This document shows, piece after piece, positions 29,679 through 37,852 of a DNA stretch of 64,000 nt (its first letter is position 1; every line of letters starts with the position of its first letter). The notes below the pieces were generated by a model. The model was given only the letters and a program-made list of their open reading frames with translations, had not been told where the DNA came from and did no database searches. The stretch comes from Pseudomonas fluorescens. GTDB lineage: Bacteria > Pseudomonadota > Gammaproteobacteria > Pseudomonadales > Pseudomonadaceae. The DNA lies in contig NZ_JSAK01000006.1 in assembly GCF_000802965.1 (NCBI RefSeq), positions 1-64,000 of the forward strand, read 5' to 3'. Position numbers and translations under genes: made by a program.

Positions 29679-29818
29679 GGAGATACTACCCGATCAATAA
29701 CATGACATTGCCTCACCTTAGCACTGCGAACGTGCCCGCCCAATAGGCAGATCCGTACGTCGGTTTATACGTTTCTGGTGATTGACGAGAGAACGTGAGC
29801 GTTTATCATCTTTTAAAC

Positions 29819-29833
29819 GTGAGCATCACTCAC
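29819..29833 (+). promoter_or_regulatory. Candidate TetR operator
   Basis: Perfect inverted repeat GTGAG-CATCA-CTCAC, 24 bases before the NmrA-like ATG. An additional half-site ACGTGAGCG occurs about 27 bases upstream. The pattern resembles TetR-family operators. Confidence 0.55.
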
Positions 29834-29856
29834 ATTAACCGATGGAGATGAACGCG

Positions 29857-30693
29857 ATGGACCACAATCAAGAAACCATCCTGATTCTCGGCGCAAATGG
29901 CAAAACCGGCGGAAGGATCGCACAACGGCTCGAGGCCGCGGGCTTGCCCGTGCGCCGGGGATCCCGCGCAGCAATTCCGGCCTTCGACTGGGAAGACCGA
30001 TCGACCTGGGACGCCGCGCTCAATGGTGTTCACGCGGTTTACATTTCCTATCAACCGGACCTCGCAGTGCCCGGCGCCCTCGAAACAGTCCAGGCGTTCA
30101 CTGACCTGGCCGTCAGGAACGGCGTCCGAAAATTAGTGTTGTTATCCGGACGCGGTGAACACGAAGCAGAACAGGCCGAACGCGTCGTGCAGAACAGCGG
30201 CGTCGACTGGACAATCCTGCGCGCGAGCTGGTTCTGCCAGAACTTCAGTGAAGCGCATTTTCTTGAGCCGATCCTGCAAGGCGAGTTGGCGCTACCTGTC
30301 GGCAACATCGCGGAGCCATTTGTCGATGTAGAAGACATCGCTGAAATCGCCGTCGCCGCGTTGACCCAAACCGGGCATTCCGACCAACTCTATGAACTGA
30401 CAGGACCACGAGCGATAACGTTTTCCGAAGCCGTCGCCGAGATCGCCCGCGCGACACATCGCGATATAAATTTTGTGGCCGTCCCACCGGACGCCTATCG
30501 CGATGCGCTGGAGCAGGAACAGCTGCCAGCGCAACTAATCAACCTTGTGCTGTATCTGTTCACCACCGTGCTCGACGGCCGCAACACAGCGGTTACCGAT
30601 GGCGTGCAGCGTGCCCTGGGCCGCCCGGCGCGCGACTTCAGTGACTATGTCCAGCGCACCGCCGCTACGGCAGTCTGGGCAAGCGGGGACTAG
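29857..30693 (+). CDS. NmrA-like NAD(P)-binding protein
   Basis: 278-aa atypical short-chain dehydrogenase of the NmrA/TMR class. The dinucleotide motif ILGANGKTGGRIAQRL is at the N terminus; VLLSGRGEHEAEQAERVVQNSG and WTILRASWFCQNF are typical of the family. The canonical Tyr-x3-Lys is not evident, so it may be a redox sensor or a reductase of quinones rather than an alcohol dehydrogenase. I prefer the ATG at 29857 with GGAG at good spacing; one at 29842 is possible. It is divergent from, and probably repressed by, the TetR protein. Confidence 0.85.
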   Translation: MDHNQETILILGANGKTGGRIAQRLEAAGLPVRRGSRAAIPAFDWEDRSTWDAALNGVHAVYISYQPDLAVPGALETVQAFTDLAVRNGVRKLVLLSGRGEHEAEQAERVVQNSGVDWTILRASWFCQNFSEAHFLEPILQGELALPVGNIAEPFVDVEDIAEIAVAALTQTGHSDQLYELTGPRAITFSEAVAEIARATHRDINFVAVPPDAYRDALEQEQLPAQLINLVLYLFTTVLDGRNTAVTDGVQRALGRPARDFSDYVQRTAATAVWASGD

Positions 30694-30794
30694 TCCGACG
30701 CAATGCATTGGCGGCATTCAGCTTCCTCAACTAGGGTCTCTTTCGTGTCGAACTGCGTTCCTTTATGGGCGGGAGCCTGATCAAGGAGGAAGAG

Positions 30795-31004
30795 ATGTCA
30801 TCCATTCGTAGTGCCGAACAAACTTATCGCAAATGGTCGAGCCCGATCCTGCTAGAACTCAGGGAGCGAGAGCATCAGCTGAACCCATCAGATCGTCAGG
30901 CGTTGCAGAATATTTTGCTGGAAAGAAGACTGATCAATTCCGGCAATCCTGCCGGCAGTGATCGACGTAAACCGAATCTGGCGAGCGACGACGCTACTCA
31001 GTAA
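30795..31004 (+). CDS. Small protein, unknown function
   Basis: 69-aa soluble protein, MSSIRSAEQTYRKWSSPILL..., mostly helical and charged (ELREREHQLNPSDRQALQNILLERRL), with a disordered tail. A near-perfect AGGAGG four bases before the ATG argues strongly for translation. A terminator lies about 40 bases after the stop. No function recognised. Confidence 0.68.
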   Translation: MSSIRSAEQTYRKWSSPILLELREREHQLNPSDRQALQNILLERRLINSGNPAGSDRRKPNLASDDATQ

Positions 31005-31046
31005 TGGCCGTTCACTTCTGGGCCAGTGGCTCGGAGCACATAGTTG

Positions 31047-31071
31047 AAACCCAGCCAATGGCTGGGTTTTC
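31047..31071 (+). terminator. Rho-independent terminator
   Basis: Stem AAACCCAGCC/GGCTGGGTTT with an AAT loop and a short T tract. Confidence 0.88.
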
Positions 31072-31151
31072 CATTTCTGCCGCTCGTCAGCCTCCCAGCA
31101 CCTTCCCTGCCCCAGTTCTTCCAACATCTATATCTCTTTCGGAAGACCACA

Positions 31152-31424
31152 ATGATGAACAGAATAATCACTGCCCTCACCTTCGCGAGTTTCCTCTCGA
31201 CGTGCCCGCTTGTAGCGCTTGCCACCGAGGCAACGGAGGCCGCGACTATTCCCGGCACTCACCCAATCCCCTCTGAATCCAACGAAGAAAAGGCCAACAA
31301 AAAAGGTGAGGAAGCTGCTGGGTCCAACTCCGGCGCCGATTCTGAAACCATGAAAAAAGACACGGGCGCGTCGGACTCAAAGGACGATGGAACGACTCAA
31401 GGTGGTAGTAGAGCCGGGAGTTAA
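31152..31424 (+). CDS. Small exported, low-complexity charged protein
   Basis: 90-aa predicted periplasmic or secreted protein. The signal peptide MMNRIITALTFASFLSTCPL...ALA is followed by a disordered mature part rich in Glu, Lys, Ser, Gly and Asp (for example EEKANKKGEEAAGSNSG). There is no structured domain. GGAAGA lies upstream of the ATG. Such proteins occur in Pseudomonas as unnamed exported hypotheticals; a role cannot be given. Confidence 0.65.
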   Translation: MMNRIITALTFASFLSTCPLVALATEATEAATIPGTHPIPSESNEEKANKKGEEAAGSNSGADSETMKKDTGASDSKDDGTTQGGSRAGS

Positions 31425-31544
31425 GCGTCAGTAACGCTTGTTTGTCCCAGCCCGGTACAGCGTCGATTCTCTGCTTTCTGTCATGCGCACGTCACATCCA
31501 GCAAGCACAATGGGATCAGCCAAAAGGATTTGGCCCATCTACAG

Positions 31545-31571
31545 AAAGCCCGGCTAAATGCCGGGCTTTTT
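31545..31571 (+). terminator. Rho-independent terminator
   Basis: Stem AAAGCCCGGC/GCCGGGCTTT, loop TAAAT, T5 tract. Confidence 0.92.
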
Positions 31572-31642
31572 CGATTCTGGTAGTTGGGATAATGTCGGAC
31601 ATCGCGTTATAGGGCCTGGCTGATTGACCCATCCGCGGGTTC

Positions 31643-31819
31643 TCACTTATTCCTTTGCATCCATCCGATCAACATGAACGCACATCCTGGGATAAGCAGG
31701 CCCGGAGCTACATACGCGAACGTCCCTTCGGTGAGCAGCCCGGTCAGACCAAAACTGAATCCGCAAATCACCAACGGGATACCACAGAGAAACAGCGGGT
31801 TTCGAAATGCCTTGTCCAT
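31643..31819 (-). CDS. Small two-helix membrane protein
   Basis: 58-aa inner-membrane protein with two hydrophobic segments (PLFLCGIPLVICGFSFGLTG and VAPGLLIPGCAFMLIGW) and short charged ends. GGAGAGGG precedes the ATG at 31819; an upstream extension in frame is not supported. It lies just downstream of tRNA-Leu in the same direction. No function recognised. Confidence 0.7.
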   Translation of the reverse strand: MDKAFRNPLFLCGIPLVICGFSFGLTGLLTEGTFAYVAPGLLIPGCAFMLIGWMQRNK

Positions 31820-31901
31820 AGCACCCTCTCCTTTAAATTTTTCAACCCGGAAACAAACAAGGGCTTGCATCAGCTTTCGCCCGCAAACCCTTGATTTAAG
31901 A

Positions 31902-31988
31902 TGGTGCCCGAAGCCGGAATCGAACCGGCACGCCCTTACGAGCGGGGGATTTTAAGTCCCATGCGTCTACCAGTTTCGCCATTCGGGC
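31902..31988 (-). tRNA. tRNA-Leu (anticodon TAA)
   Basis: 87 nt including an encoded CCA end. Acceptor stem GCCCGAA/TTCGGGC, T-loop GGTTCGATTCC, anticodon loop CTTAAAA and a long variable arm typical of class II tRNA. Confidence 0.96.
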
Positions 31989-32139
31989 GGTAGCGCGATA
32001 AAGCAGTCTGAGTCTTGGCCAATAACGATCTGGCAGTCCTGACGCTTGTGCAGCAGAGGGGGAAATATATACATCCCGTCCCGGTGAAGCAAGTTCGCAT
32101 CTGTCCTTTTCAAGACTAAATCTTGCAGGACTGTGCAAA

Positions 32140-32175
32140 TAAAAAAGCTCCGTAAATCATTGATCTACGGAGCTT
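32140..32175 (-). terminator. Terminator of the tRNA-Gly/tRNA-Cys transcript
   Basis: On the minus strand, stem AAGCTCCGTA/TACGGAGCTT followed by T6, between tRNA-Cys and tRNA-Leu. The Leu gene therefore probably has its own promoter. Confidence 0.88.
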
Positions 32176-32184
32176 GTTTATTAG

Positions 32185-32258
32185 TGGAGGCCGAGGTCGG
32201 AATCGAACCGGCGTAGGCGGATTTGCAATCCGCTGCATAACCATTTTGCTACTCGGCC
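32185..32258 (-). tRNA. tRNA-Cys (anticodon GCA)
   Basis: 74 nt including CCA. Acceptor stem GGCCGAG/CTCGGCC, anticodon in the loop ATTGCAAAT, T-loop GGTTCGATTCC. Confidence 0.96.
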
Positions 32259-32304
32259 TCAAAACATTTGTTGCCAGTAGCTCAACAACAAACGTGTACA
32301 AACT

Positions 32305-32380
<76 letters not shown>

Positions 32381-32443
32381 GTCTTGGTGTGGCGCATTCT
32401 ATAGAATCCAGAAGCCCCGTCAACCCTTTGATTCAAAAAAGTT

Positions 32444-33004
32444 TTATTTCTTTTCAACGTCGGTCTTCAGATGCGGCCAGGCAGCCCGCAAGTACTGGAC
32501 CATGGACCACAAAGTCAGGCCAGCAGACACCATCAACAGTACGTAACCCATCAGAACCCAGAAGCTGAAGTCCTTGGGATTGGCCAACAGGATGACCAGT
32601 GCGAGCATTTGCGCAGCGGTTTTCCATTTGCCCAGGTTCGATACGGCAACGTGTGCGCGAGCGCCGAGCTCGGCCATCCACTCCCGCAGAGCGGACACCA
32701 CGATCTCGCGACCAATGATGACTGCAGCCGGCAGCGTGAGCCACAGGTTACCGTGTTCCTGCACCAGCAATACCAGTGCAACGGCAACCATCAGCTTGTC
32801 GGCAACAGGATCGAGAAAAGCCCCGAACGGCGTGCTTTGTTCCAGACGGCGGGCAAGATACCCGTCCAGCCAGTCAGTGGCGGCGGCAAATGCGAACACC
32901 GAGGCGGAAGCCAGGTAGCTCCATTGGTAAGGCAGGTAGAACAGCAAAATAAAGATCGGTATGAGCAGGACGCGTAGAACGGTAATCAGATTAGGGATAT
33001 TCAT
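32444..33004 (-). CDS. pgsA: CDP-diacylglycerol-glycerol-3-phosphate 3-phosphatidyltransferase
   Basis: 186-aa inner-membrane enzyme that makes phosphatidylglycerol phosphate, the committed step to PG and cardiolipin. The CDP-alcohol phosphotransferase motif D-G-x2-A-R-x8-G-x3-D-x3-D appears as [27 protein letters not shown], intact. Four to five membrane helices. It starts [14 protein letters not shown] at an ATG; a GTG two codons earlier is less likely. It lies 33 bases after uvrC, before the tRNAs, the usual pseudomonad order. Confidence 0.96.
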   Translation of the reverse strand: MNIPNLITVLRVLLIPIFILLFYLPYQWSYLASASVFAFAAATDWLDGYLARRLEQSTPFGAFLDPVADKLMVAVALVLLVQEHGNLWLTLPAAVIIGREIVVSALREWMAELGARAHVAVSNLGKWKTAAQMLALVILLANPKDFSFWVLMGYVLLMVSAGLTLWSMVQYLRAAWPHLKTDVEKK

Positions 33005-33036
33005 CGGCACAACTGGCTACGAGGTGAGGTGGCATT

Positions 33037-34860
33037 CTACTCGCTGTGCAGATTTGCATAAATCAACTCTGCGAGCTTTTTACTGATCCCGGGTGCTTTG
33101 GCGATCTCTTCGATGCTGGCACGAGACAGCTCCTGCAATCCACCAAAATGTTTCAACAAATCGCGGCGACGGGTCGGCCCGACGCCGGCGACGCCCTCAA
33201 GTGTAGACGTACGACGGGTTTTGCCACGGCGGGCGCGGTGCCCGGTAATGGCGAAACGGTGGGCTTCGTCGCGAATCTGCTGGATCAAATGCAGCGCGGG
33301 GGAATCTCCGCGCAACGTGAATTCGTGGGCGGCGTCATTGAGGTACAAGGTTTCGAAACCGGCCTTGCGTGTTGCGCCTTTGGCTACGCCGAGCAGGATC
33401 AGGTCCGGCACCGCCAGCTCATTGAGCACGTCGCGAGCCATGGACAACTGCCCCTTGCCACCGTCCACCAACAAAATGTCCGGGAGTTTGCCCTCCCCGT
33501 CCTTCAGCTTGCTGAAGCGCCGGGTCAGCGCTTGATGCATCGCCGCGTAGTCGTCGCCCGCCGTTACGCCTTCGATGTTATAGCGACGGTAGTCGGACTT
33601 GATCGGACCTTCGGGACCGAAGACCACACACGAGGCAACGGTCGCTTCGCCACTGGAGTGACTGATGTCGTAGCATTCGAGGCGTTGTGGTGGCTCGTCC
33701 AGTTTCAACACTTCTGCCAGCGCTTCGAAACGTGCGGCCACGTGTTGTCGGTTGGCCAGGCGCGCGCCCAGTGCCTGCTCGGCATTGGTCACTGCCAATT
33801 GCTGCCAGCGCGCTCGTGTACCACGAACCCGGTGACTGATGGTCAGCTCGCGACCGCGCAACTCGTCAATGGCCGCGATCAATGTCGGAAAGTCTTCGTG
33901 GACCACGTTGACGATCAGTTCGCTTGGCAAGTCGCGTTCGGGACTGCTGATGAAGTATTGGCCGAGAAACGCGGCCATGACTTCGGAAACGTCCTCTTCA
34001 ATACCGACCTGCGGAAAGAAGTTCTTGCTTCCGAGGACTCGCCCACCGCGCACGCTGATCAAATGTACGCAAGCGCCACCCGGATTGACGAATGCCGCAA
34101 TCACGTCGACATCACCCGTCCCGCCTTCCATGCTCTGCTGATCCTGAACACGACGAAGCAGCGAGATCTGGTCGCGCAATTCGGCGGCACGCTCGAACTC
34201 GAGGTTGATCGCCGCCTCTTCCATCCCGGCGGACAACTCATCCGTAAGCGCATTACTGCGCCCCTCAAGGAACATCACCGAGTGCCGCACGTCTTCGGCG
34301 TACACCTCGGGATCCACCAGACCGACGCAAGGTGCCTTGCAGCGTTTGATCTGGTATTGCAGACAAGGGCGAGTACGGTTCTTGTAATAACTGTCTTCAC
34401 ACTGCCGAACGAAAAACGTTTTTTGCAGCAGGCTCAGGCTTTCGCGAATCGCGCCGGCACTGGGATAAGGACCGAAATACTTGCCCTTGGCCTTCTTGGC
34501 ACCGCGATGGATGCTCAGGCGTGGGAAATCGCCGTCCGAGAGATAAACATAAGGGTAGGATTTATCGTCACGCAGCAGGATGTTGTACGGCGGGCGCCAC
34601 TCCTTGATCAGTGTCTGTTCAAGCAGTAATGCCTCGGTTTCATTGGCCGTGATGGTCGTTTCGACCTGTGCGATACGTGCGACCAGTGCAGCGGTCTTGG
34701 GTGCCAGACCGGTTTTGCGAAAGTAACTCGACAGGCGATTCTTGAGGTTCTTGGCCTTGCCGACATAGAGCAGGCGCGCGTCGCTGTCGAACATGCGATA
34801 CACACCGGGGCGCCCACTGACGGTTGACAGAAAAGCGCTTGGATCAAAGGTCTCGGTCAT
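33037..34860 (-). CDS. uvrC: Excinuclease ABC subunit C
   Basis: 607-aa nucleotide-excision-repair endonuclease that makes both incisions at the UvrB-DNA complex. The N-terminal GIY-YIG domain (about 15-95; [25 protein letters not shown]) makes the 3' cut. A UvrB-binding UVR segment lies near 205-240, an RNase H-like domain follows ([18 protein letters not shown] and [13 protein letters not shown]) for the 5' cut, and a C-terminal helix-hairpin-helix pair closes the protein ([17 protein letters not shown]). It begins only two bases after the gacA stop, so they are cotranscribed. Confidence 0.97.
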   Translation of the reverse strand: MTETFDPSAFLSTVSGRPGVYRMFDSDARLLYVGKAKNLKNRLSSYFRKTGLAPKTAALVARIAQVETTITANETEALLLEQTLIKEWRPPYNILLRDDKSYPYVYLSDGDFPRLSIHRGAKKAKGKYFGPYPSAGAIRESLSLLQKTFFVRQCEDSYYKNRTRPCLQYQIKRCKAPCVGLVDPEVYAEDVRHSVMFLEGRSNALTDELSAGMEEAAINLEFERAAELRDQISLLRRVQDQQSMEGGTGDVDVIAAFVNPGGACVHLISVRGGRVLGSKNFFPQVGIEEDVSEVMAAFLGQYFISSPERDLPSELIVNVVHEDFPTLIAAIDELRGRELTISHRVRGTRARWQQLAVTNAEQALGARLANRQHVAARFEALAEVLKLDEPPQRLECYDISHSSGEATVASCVVFGPEGPIKSDYRRYNIEGVTAGDDYAAMHQALTRRFSKLKDGEGKLPDILLVDGGKGQLSMARDVLNELAVPDLILLGVAKGATRKAGFETLYLNDAAHEFTLRGDSPALHLIQQIRDEAHRFAITGHRARRGKTRRTSTLEGVAGVGPTRRRDLLKHFGGLQELSRASIEEIAKAPGISKKLAELIYANLHSE

Positions 34861-34862
34861 TT

Positions 34863-35504
34863 TCAGAGGCTGGCGTCGACCATGCCGTGACGGACCGCCA
34901 ACAGCGTCAACTCGACATCACTGCTGATCGAGAGCTTCTCGAAAATGCGGTAACGGTAGGTGTTCACGGTTTTCGGCGACAGGCACAACTTGTCGGAAAT
35001 GATCTGGACCTTTTGGCAACCCACGATCATCAACGCGATCTGGATTTCCCGCTCCGACAGGGCGTCGAAAGGCGAATCGTTGGTCGGCTGGAAAGATTTG
35101 ATCGCCAGTTGCTGGGCAATTTGCGGGCTGATGTAGCGTTGACCGGCGAACACCAATCGGATGGCCTGGACCATTTCCGGCAGACCCGCGCCTTTGGTCA
35201 AGTAACCTGCGGCGCCGGCTTGCAGCAGCCTTGTAGGAAACGGATCTTCCTCGCATACAGTCACTGCGACGACTTTGATGTCCGGATGGCTGCGCAGCAA
35301 TTTTCGAGTGGCCTCAAGGCCGCCGATCCCCGGCATCTTGACGTCCATCAAAACCACATCGGGTTTCAGCTCACGCGCCTTCAACAGGGATTCTTCACCT
35401 GATTCAGCCTGGCCGACTACTTGCAGGCCATCGATGTCAGCCAGCATTCGTGTAATGCCTGTACGAACGAGATCATGGTCATCGACTACTAGCACCCTAA
35501 TCAA
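34863..35504 (-). CDS. gacA: Response regulator GacA
   Basis: 213-aa NarL/FixJ-type response regulator of the Gac/Rsm cascade. Phosphorylated by GacS, it activates the small RNAs RsmX/Y/Z and thereby secondary metabolism and biocontrol traits. The receiver has phospho-acceptor Asp54 ([10 protein letters not shown]) and the C-terminal LuxR-type HTH reads [19 protein letters not shown]. The start is a TTG at 35504 with GAGG upstream, giving [16 protein letters not shown]; the open frame extends upstream without homology. First gene of gacA-uvrC. Confidence 0.97.
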   Translation of the reverse strand: MIRVLVVDDHDLVRTGITRMLADIDGLQVVGQAESGEESLLKARELKPDVVLMDVKMPGIGGLEATRKLLRSHPDIKVVAVTVCEEDPFPTRLLQAGAAGYLTKGAGLPEMVQAIRLVFAGQRYISPQIAQQLAIKSFQPTNDSPFDALSEREIQIALMIVGCQKVQIISDKLCLSPKTVNTYRYRIFEKLSISSDVELTLLAVRHGMVDASL

Positions 35505-35630
35505 GCAGACACCTCGCGATATGGTCTTATTGGGTTGCCGACACCTTAGCAAAAAGCAACTGGCAGACCTAGCGGAAAGCGTCATATAAAAAGTTTCAAT
35601 TCATCTTGAAAGGCTTGTGCCTAGCGTGTT

Positions 35631-36074
35631 TCAGCGATGCGAGCCATTGACATCCAGCTGCATTCTCAGGAAACACTCGTCCTTCCCGACCACCTGTAGT
35701 CCCTTTCTTTCATACAACGATCGCGCCGGGTTGTTTTCGAAAACCGTCAGCCGCAATGCCGGGCGTCGCTCCTTTCGCGCGATGGCCATTACCTGGTCGA
35801 TCACCCAGGAACCAGCACCCTGCCCGCGGAAAGCTTCGGCAATGTGCAGTTCGCGGATATAAAGAGCCCTGGCGTCTCGGCTCAGGCTGACGTAACCCAC
35901 GCGATTATCAGTGTGCGTGATGATCCGGTGTTCACGTCCTGCCCAAGCGACGTCGAAGGCCTCGTCTTGCCACAGCAGGCTGTGCTGAATGTAGTAACGC
36001 AGCATGTTGCTGCGGCTCAGATCGCGGGCAAAATCGAGGTCGCGATCAGACCCGTGGCGCCACTCAAATACCAT
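35631..36074 (-). CDS. GNAT-family N-acetyltransferase
   Basis: 147-aa acetyltransferase with a single GNAT domain. The acetyl-CoA-binding motif A reads IAEAFRGQGAGSWVIDQVMAIA (R/Q-G-x-G-x-G/A type), preceded by the YIRELHI strand and followed by LRLTVFENNPARSLYERKGL. The acceptor substrate is unknown. The ATG at 36074 has GGAGG nearby. Monocistronic, downstream of the DAHP synthase leader promoter in the opposite direction. Confidence 0.87.
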   Translation of the reverse strand: MVFEWRHGSDRDLDFARDLSRSNMLRYYIQHSLLWQDEAFDVAWAGREHRIITHTDNRVGYVSLSRDARALYIRELHIAEAFRGQGAGSWVIDQVMAIARKERRPALRLTVFENNPARSLYERKGLQVVGKDECFLRMQLDVNGSHR

Positions 36075-36193
36075 CAAGCCTCCACGAGCGCATGATTAGT
36101 CCCTCTGTGTATCCGTAAGAAAGGGAGAGTGTCACACCCTTCGCAGCATCCAAGCGATAGAAAACGTCGCTAAACATCAATAGCAATTTCTGA

Positions 36194-36223
36194 TTGAATC
36201 CTCGCACCAGCCTCGAGTAAGCT
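36194..36223 (+). promoter_or_regulatory. Candidate promoter of the DAHP synthase leader
   Basis: TTGAAT and TAAGCT separated by 18 bases, 25 bases upstream of the first leader ATG. It fits a sigma-70 promoter; not proven. Confidence 0.45.
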
Positions 36224-36247
36224 CGGCGCATCCATCGGAGTCAAACC

Positions 36248-36376
36248 ATGTTCAACGCCCTCTCACAGCTTCATACCACCAGCGCCCTGCGCTCGGTTGC
36301 GGCTGCCCGGGTGAACGACGTTTGTGCTTCGGTCAGCTTTTATTTTGGGTATTGGTTTAGCCACTGGCGCGCCTGA
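36248..36376 (+). CDS. Aromatic-amino-acid-rich leader peptide 1
   Basis: 42-codon open frame starting at an ATG with GGAG eight bases upstream. After an ordinary N-terminal half, it ends SFYFGYWFSHWRA: within 13 codons it has three Phe, two Tyr and two Trp. A strong Rho-independent terminator begins about 48 bases after its stop, and DAHP synthase, the first enzyme of aromatic biosynthesis, lies downstream. This is the standard layout for ribosome-mediated attenuation: stalling at aromatic codons would prevent termination. The alternative antiterminator fold was not modelled. Confidence 0.8.
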   Translation: MFNALSQLHTTSALRSVAAARVNDVCASVSFYFGYWFSHWRA

Positions 36377-36423
36377 TACCCACACGGCGCCCATATCAAA
36401 CGGGTCGCCACCAGAGAATTTTC

Positions 36424-36462
36424 AACCCCCGGTCGGCCTCCCGACCGGGGGTTTTGTTTTTT
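36424..36462 (+). terminator. Attenuator terminator of the DAHP synthase leader
   Basis: 13-bp stem AACCCCCGGTCGG/CCGACCGGGGGTT with a CCTC loop and a TTGTTTTTT-like tract, between the two leader ORFs. Confidence 0.9.
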
Positions 36463-36512
36463 CGGCCCCCAGATTTTTTAGCGACACACCAGACAACTTG
36501 AGGATTTAGAAA

Positions 36513-36665
36513 ATGAACTACGCCACTTATTACCGTTACGACAGTTTTTTCGCCTGGCGATTTACCACCCTCCGCTCGGGACAGCCTGCCGCCTCCGATC
36601 GGTCACCCACAGGTGGCAAGCGCACACTCGTAGCCAATCCGGCCAATTGTCGAACACCCCAGTAG
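36513..36665 (+). CDS. Aromatic-amino-acid-rich leader peptide 2
   Basis: 50-codon open frame after the attenuator. It starts MNYATYYRYDSFFAWRF: codons 3 to 17 hold four Tyr, three Phe and one Trp. GAGG lies ten bases upstream. It stops 48 bases before the DAHP synthase ATG, at the base of a GC-rich hairpin (GCGGG/CCCGC with outer GGGC/GCCC) whose right arm touches the aroF-type ribosome binding site. No T tract follows, so control at the translational level is more likely than a second terminator. That role is inference. Confidence 0.65.
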   Translation: MNYATYYRYDSFFAWRFTTLRSGQPAASDRSPTGGKRTLVANPANCRTPQ

Positions 36666-36713
36666 GGCCGAGCGAGCGGGACCGAACCCGCCGCCAGCCC
36701 AGGAAGCCTGAAC

Positions 36714-37790
36714 ATGAACTCGTCCGTCTCTGCTTTGCCACTATCCACCCTGAGCCCTGCCAATGAAGCGCTGACCCTGCGCCTGCCGAGCTCATTGCAA
36801 CTCAAACAACAATTGCCACTCAGCACCGCCCTGACCCAACAGGTCGCTGCGCACCGCGAGGCGGTCCGCGCGATCCTCAACGGTGAAGACTCCCTCCTGC
36901 TCGTCATCGTCGGCCCCTGCTCGATTCACGACCCCAAGTCAGCGCTCGAATACGCCCACAACCTGGCTCGCCTCGCCGCCGAGGTCAGCGACGAAATGCT
37001 GCTGGTGATGCGCGCCTACGTCGAAAAACCCCGCACCACTGTCGGCTGGAAAGGCCTCGCCTACGATCCGCACCTGGATGGAAGCGACGACATGGCCGGC
37101 GGCCTGACCCTGTCCCGCGAGTTGATGCGCCAAATGCTAATGCTGGGCTTGCCGGTTGCGACCGAACTGCTACAGCCCATGGCTGCCGGCTACTTCGACG
37201 ATCTGTTGAGCTGGGTGGCCATCGGTGCTCGCACCACCGAATCACAGATCCATCGCGAGATGGCCAGCGGCCTGAGCATGCCGGTCGGCTTCAAGAACGG
37301 CACCGATGGTGGTGTCGCTGTTGCTTGTGACGCCATGCGCTCTGCCGCCCATCCACATCGCCATTTCGGTGTCGACAGCCAGGGGCATCCCGCCATTATT
37401 CAAACTCAGGGCAATGCGGACACCCACCTGGTGCTGCGCGGTGGGCACAACGGACCGAACTACGACCGCACGAGCGTTGCCAAGATGCATGGCGACCTGA
37501 CCAGACTGAAGATCCCGGCACGAATCATGGTCGACTGCAGCCACGCCAACAGCGGTAAAGATCCGTTGCGCCAACCAGCGGTGTTCAATGACGTCCTTGA
37601 ACAACGCCTGCAAGGTGACCGCTCGCTCATCGGCATGATGATCGAAAGTCATTTGTTCGAAGGTTGCCAACCGTTGAGTCAATCTCTGAAATACGGCGTG
37701 TCGATCACCGATGGTTGCCTGGGCTGGAGTGGGACGGAACATCTGCTGCGTCAGGCAGCGGAACGTCTGCGTGCGCAAGGCGGCAATTGA
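36714..37790 (+). CDS. 3-deoxy-7-phosphoheptulonate (DAHP) synthase, class I
   Basis: 358-aa enzyme that condenses phosphoenolpyruvate and erythrose-4-phosphate, the entry to the shikimate pathway. AroF/G/H-type motifs are present: VGPCSIHDPKSALEYA, MRAYVEKPRTTVGWKGL, ARTTESQIHREMASGLSMPVGFKNGTDG and the metal-binding DCSHANSGK. The feedback specificity (Tyr, Phe or Trp) cannot be assigned from reading alone, so I give no symbol. AGGAAG lies upstream of the ATG. It is preceded by two aromatic leader ORFs and an attenuator. Confidence 0.95.
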   Translation: MNSSVSALPLSTLSPANEALTLRLPSSLQLKQQLPLSTALTQQVAAHREAVRAILNGEDSLLLVIVGPCSIHDPKSALEYAHNLARLAAEVSDEMLLVMRAYVEKPRTTVGWKGLAYDPHLDGSDDMAGGLTLSRELMRQMLMLGLPVATELLQPMAAGYFDDLLSWVAIGARTTESQIHREMASGLSMPVGFKNGTDGGVAVACDAMRSAAHPHRHFGVDSQGHPAIIQTQGNADTHLVLRGGHNGPNYDRTSVAKMHGDLTRLKIPARIMVDCSHANSGKDPLRQPAVFNDVLEQRLQGDRSLIGMMIESHLFEGCQPLSQSLKYGVSITDGCLGWSGTEHLLRQAAERLRAQGGN

Positions 37791-37852
37791 CTTCGGATGA
37801 CCTTCACCCGCCAAGCCGTCCTCATTCGGGAACGGCTTGGCAGTCAGCCATG

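Noticed and set aside
33046..34629. 527-codon plus-strand frame opposite uvrC
   Set aside because: Shadow frame caused by codon bias; uvrC on the minus strand is complete.
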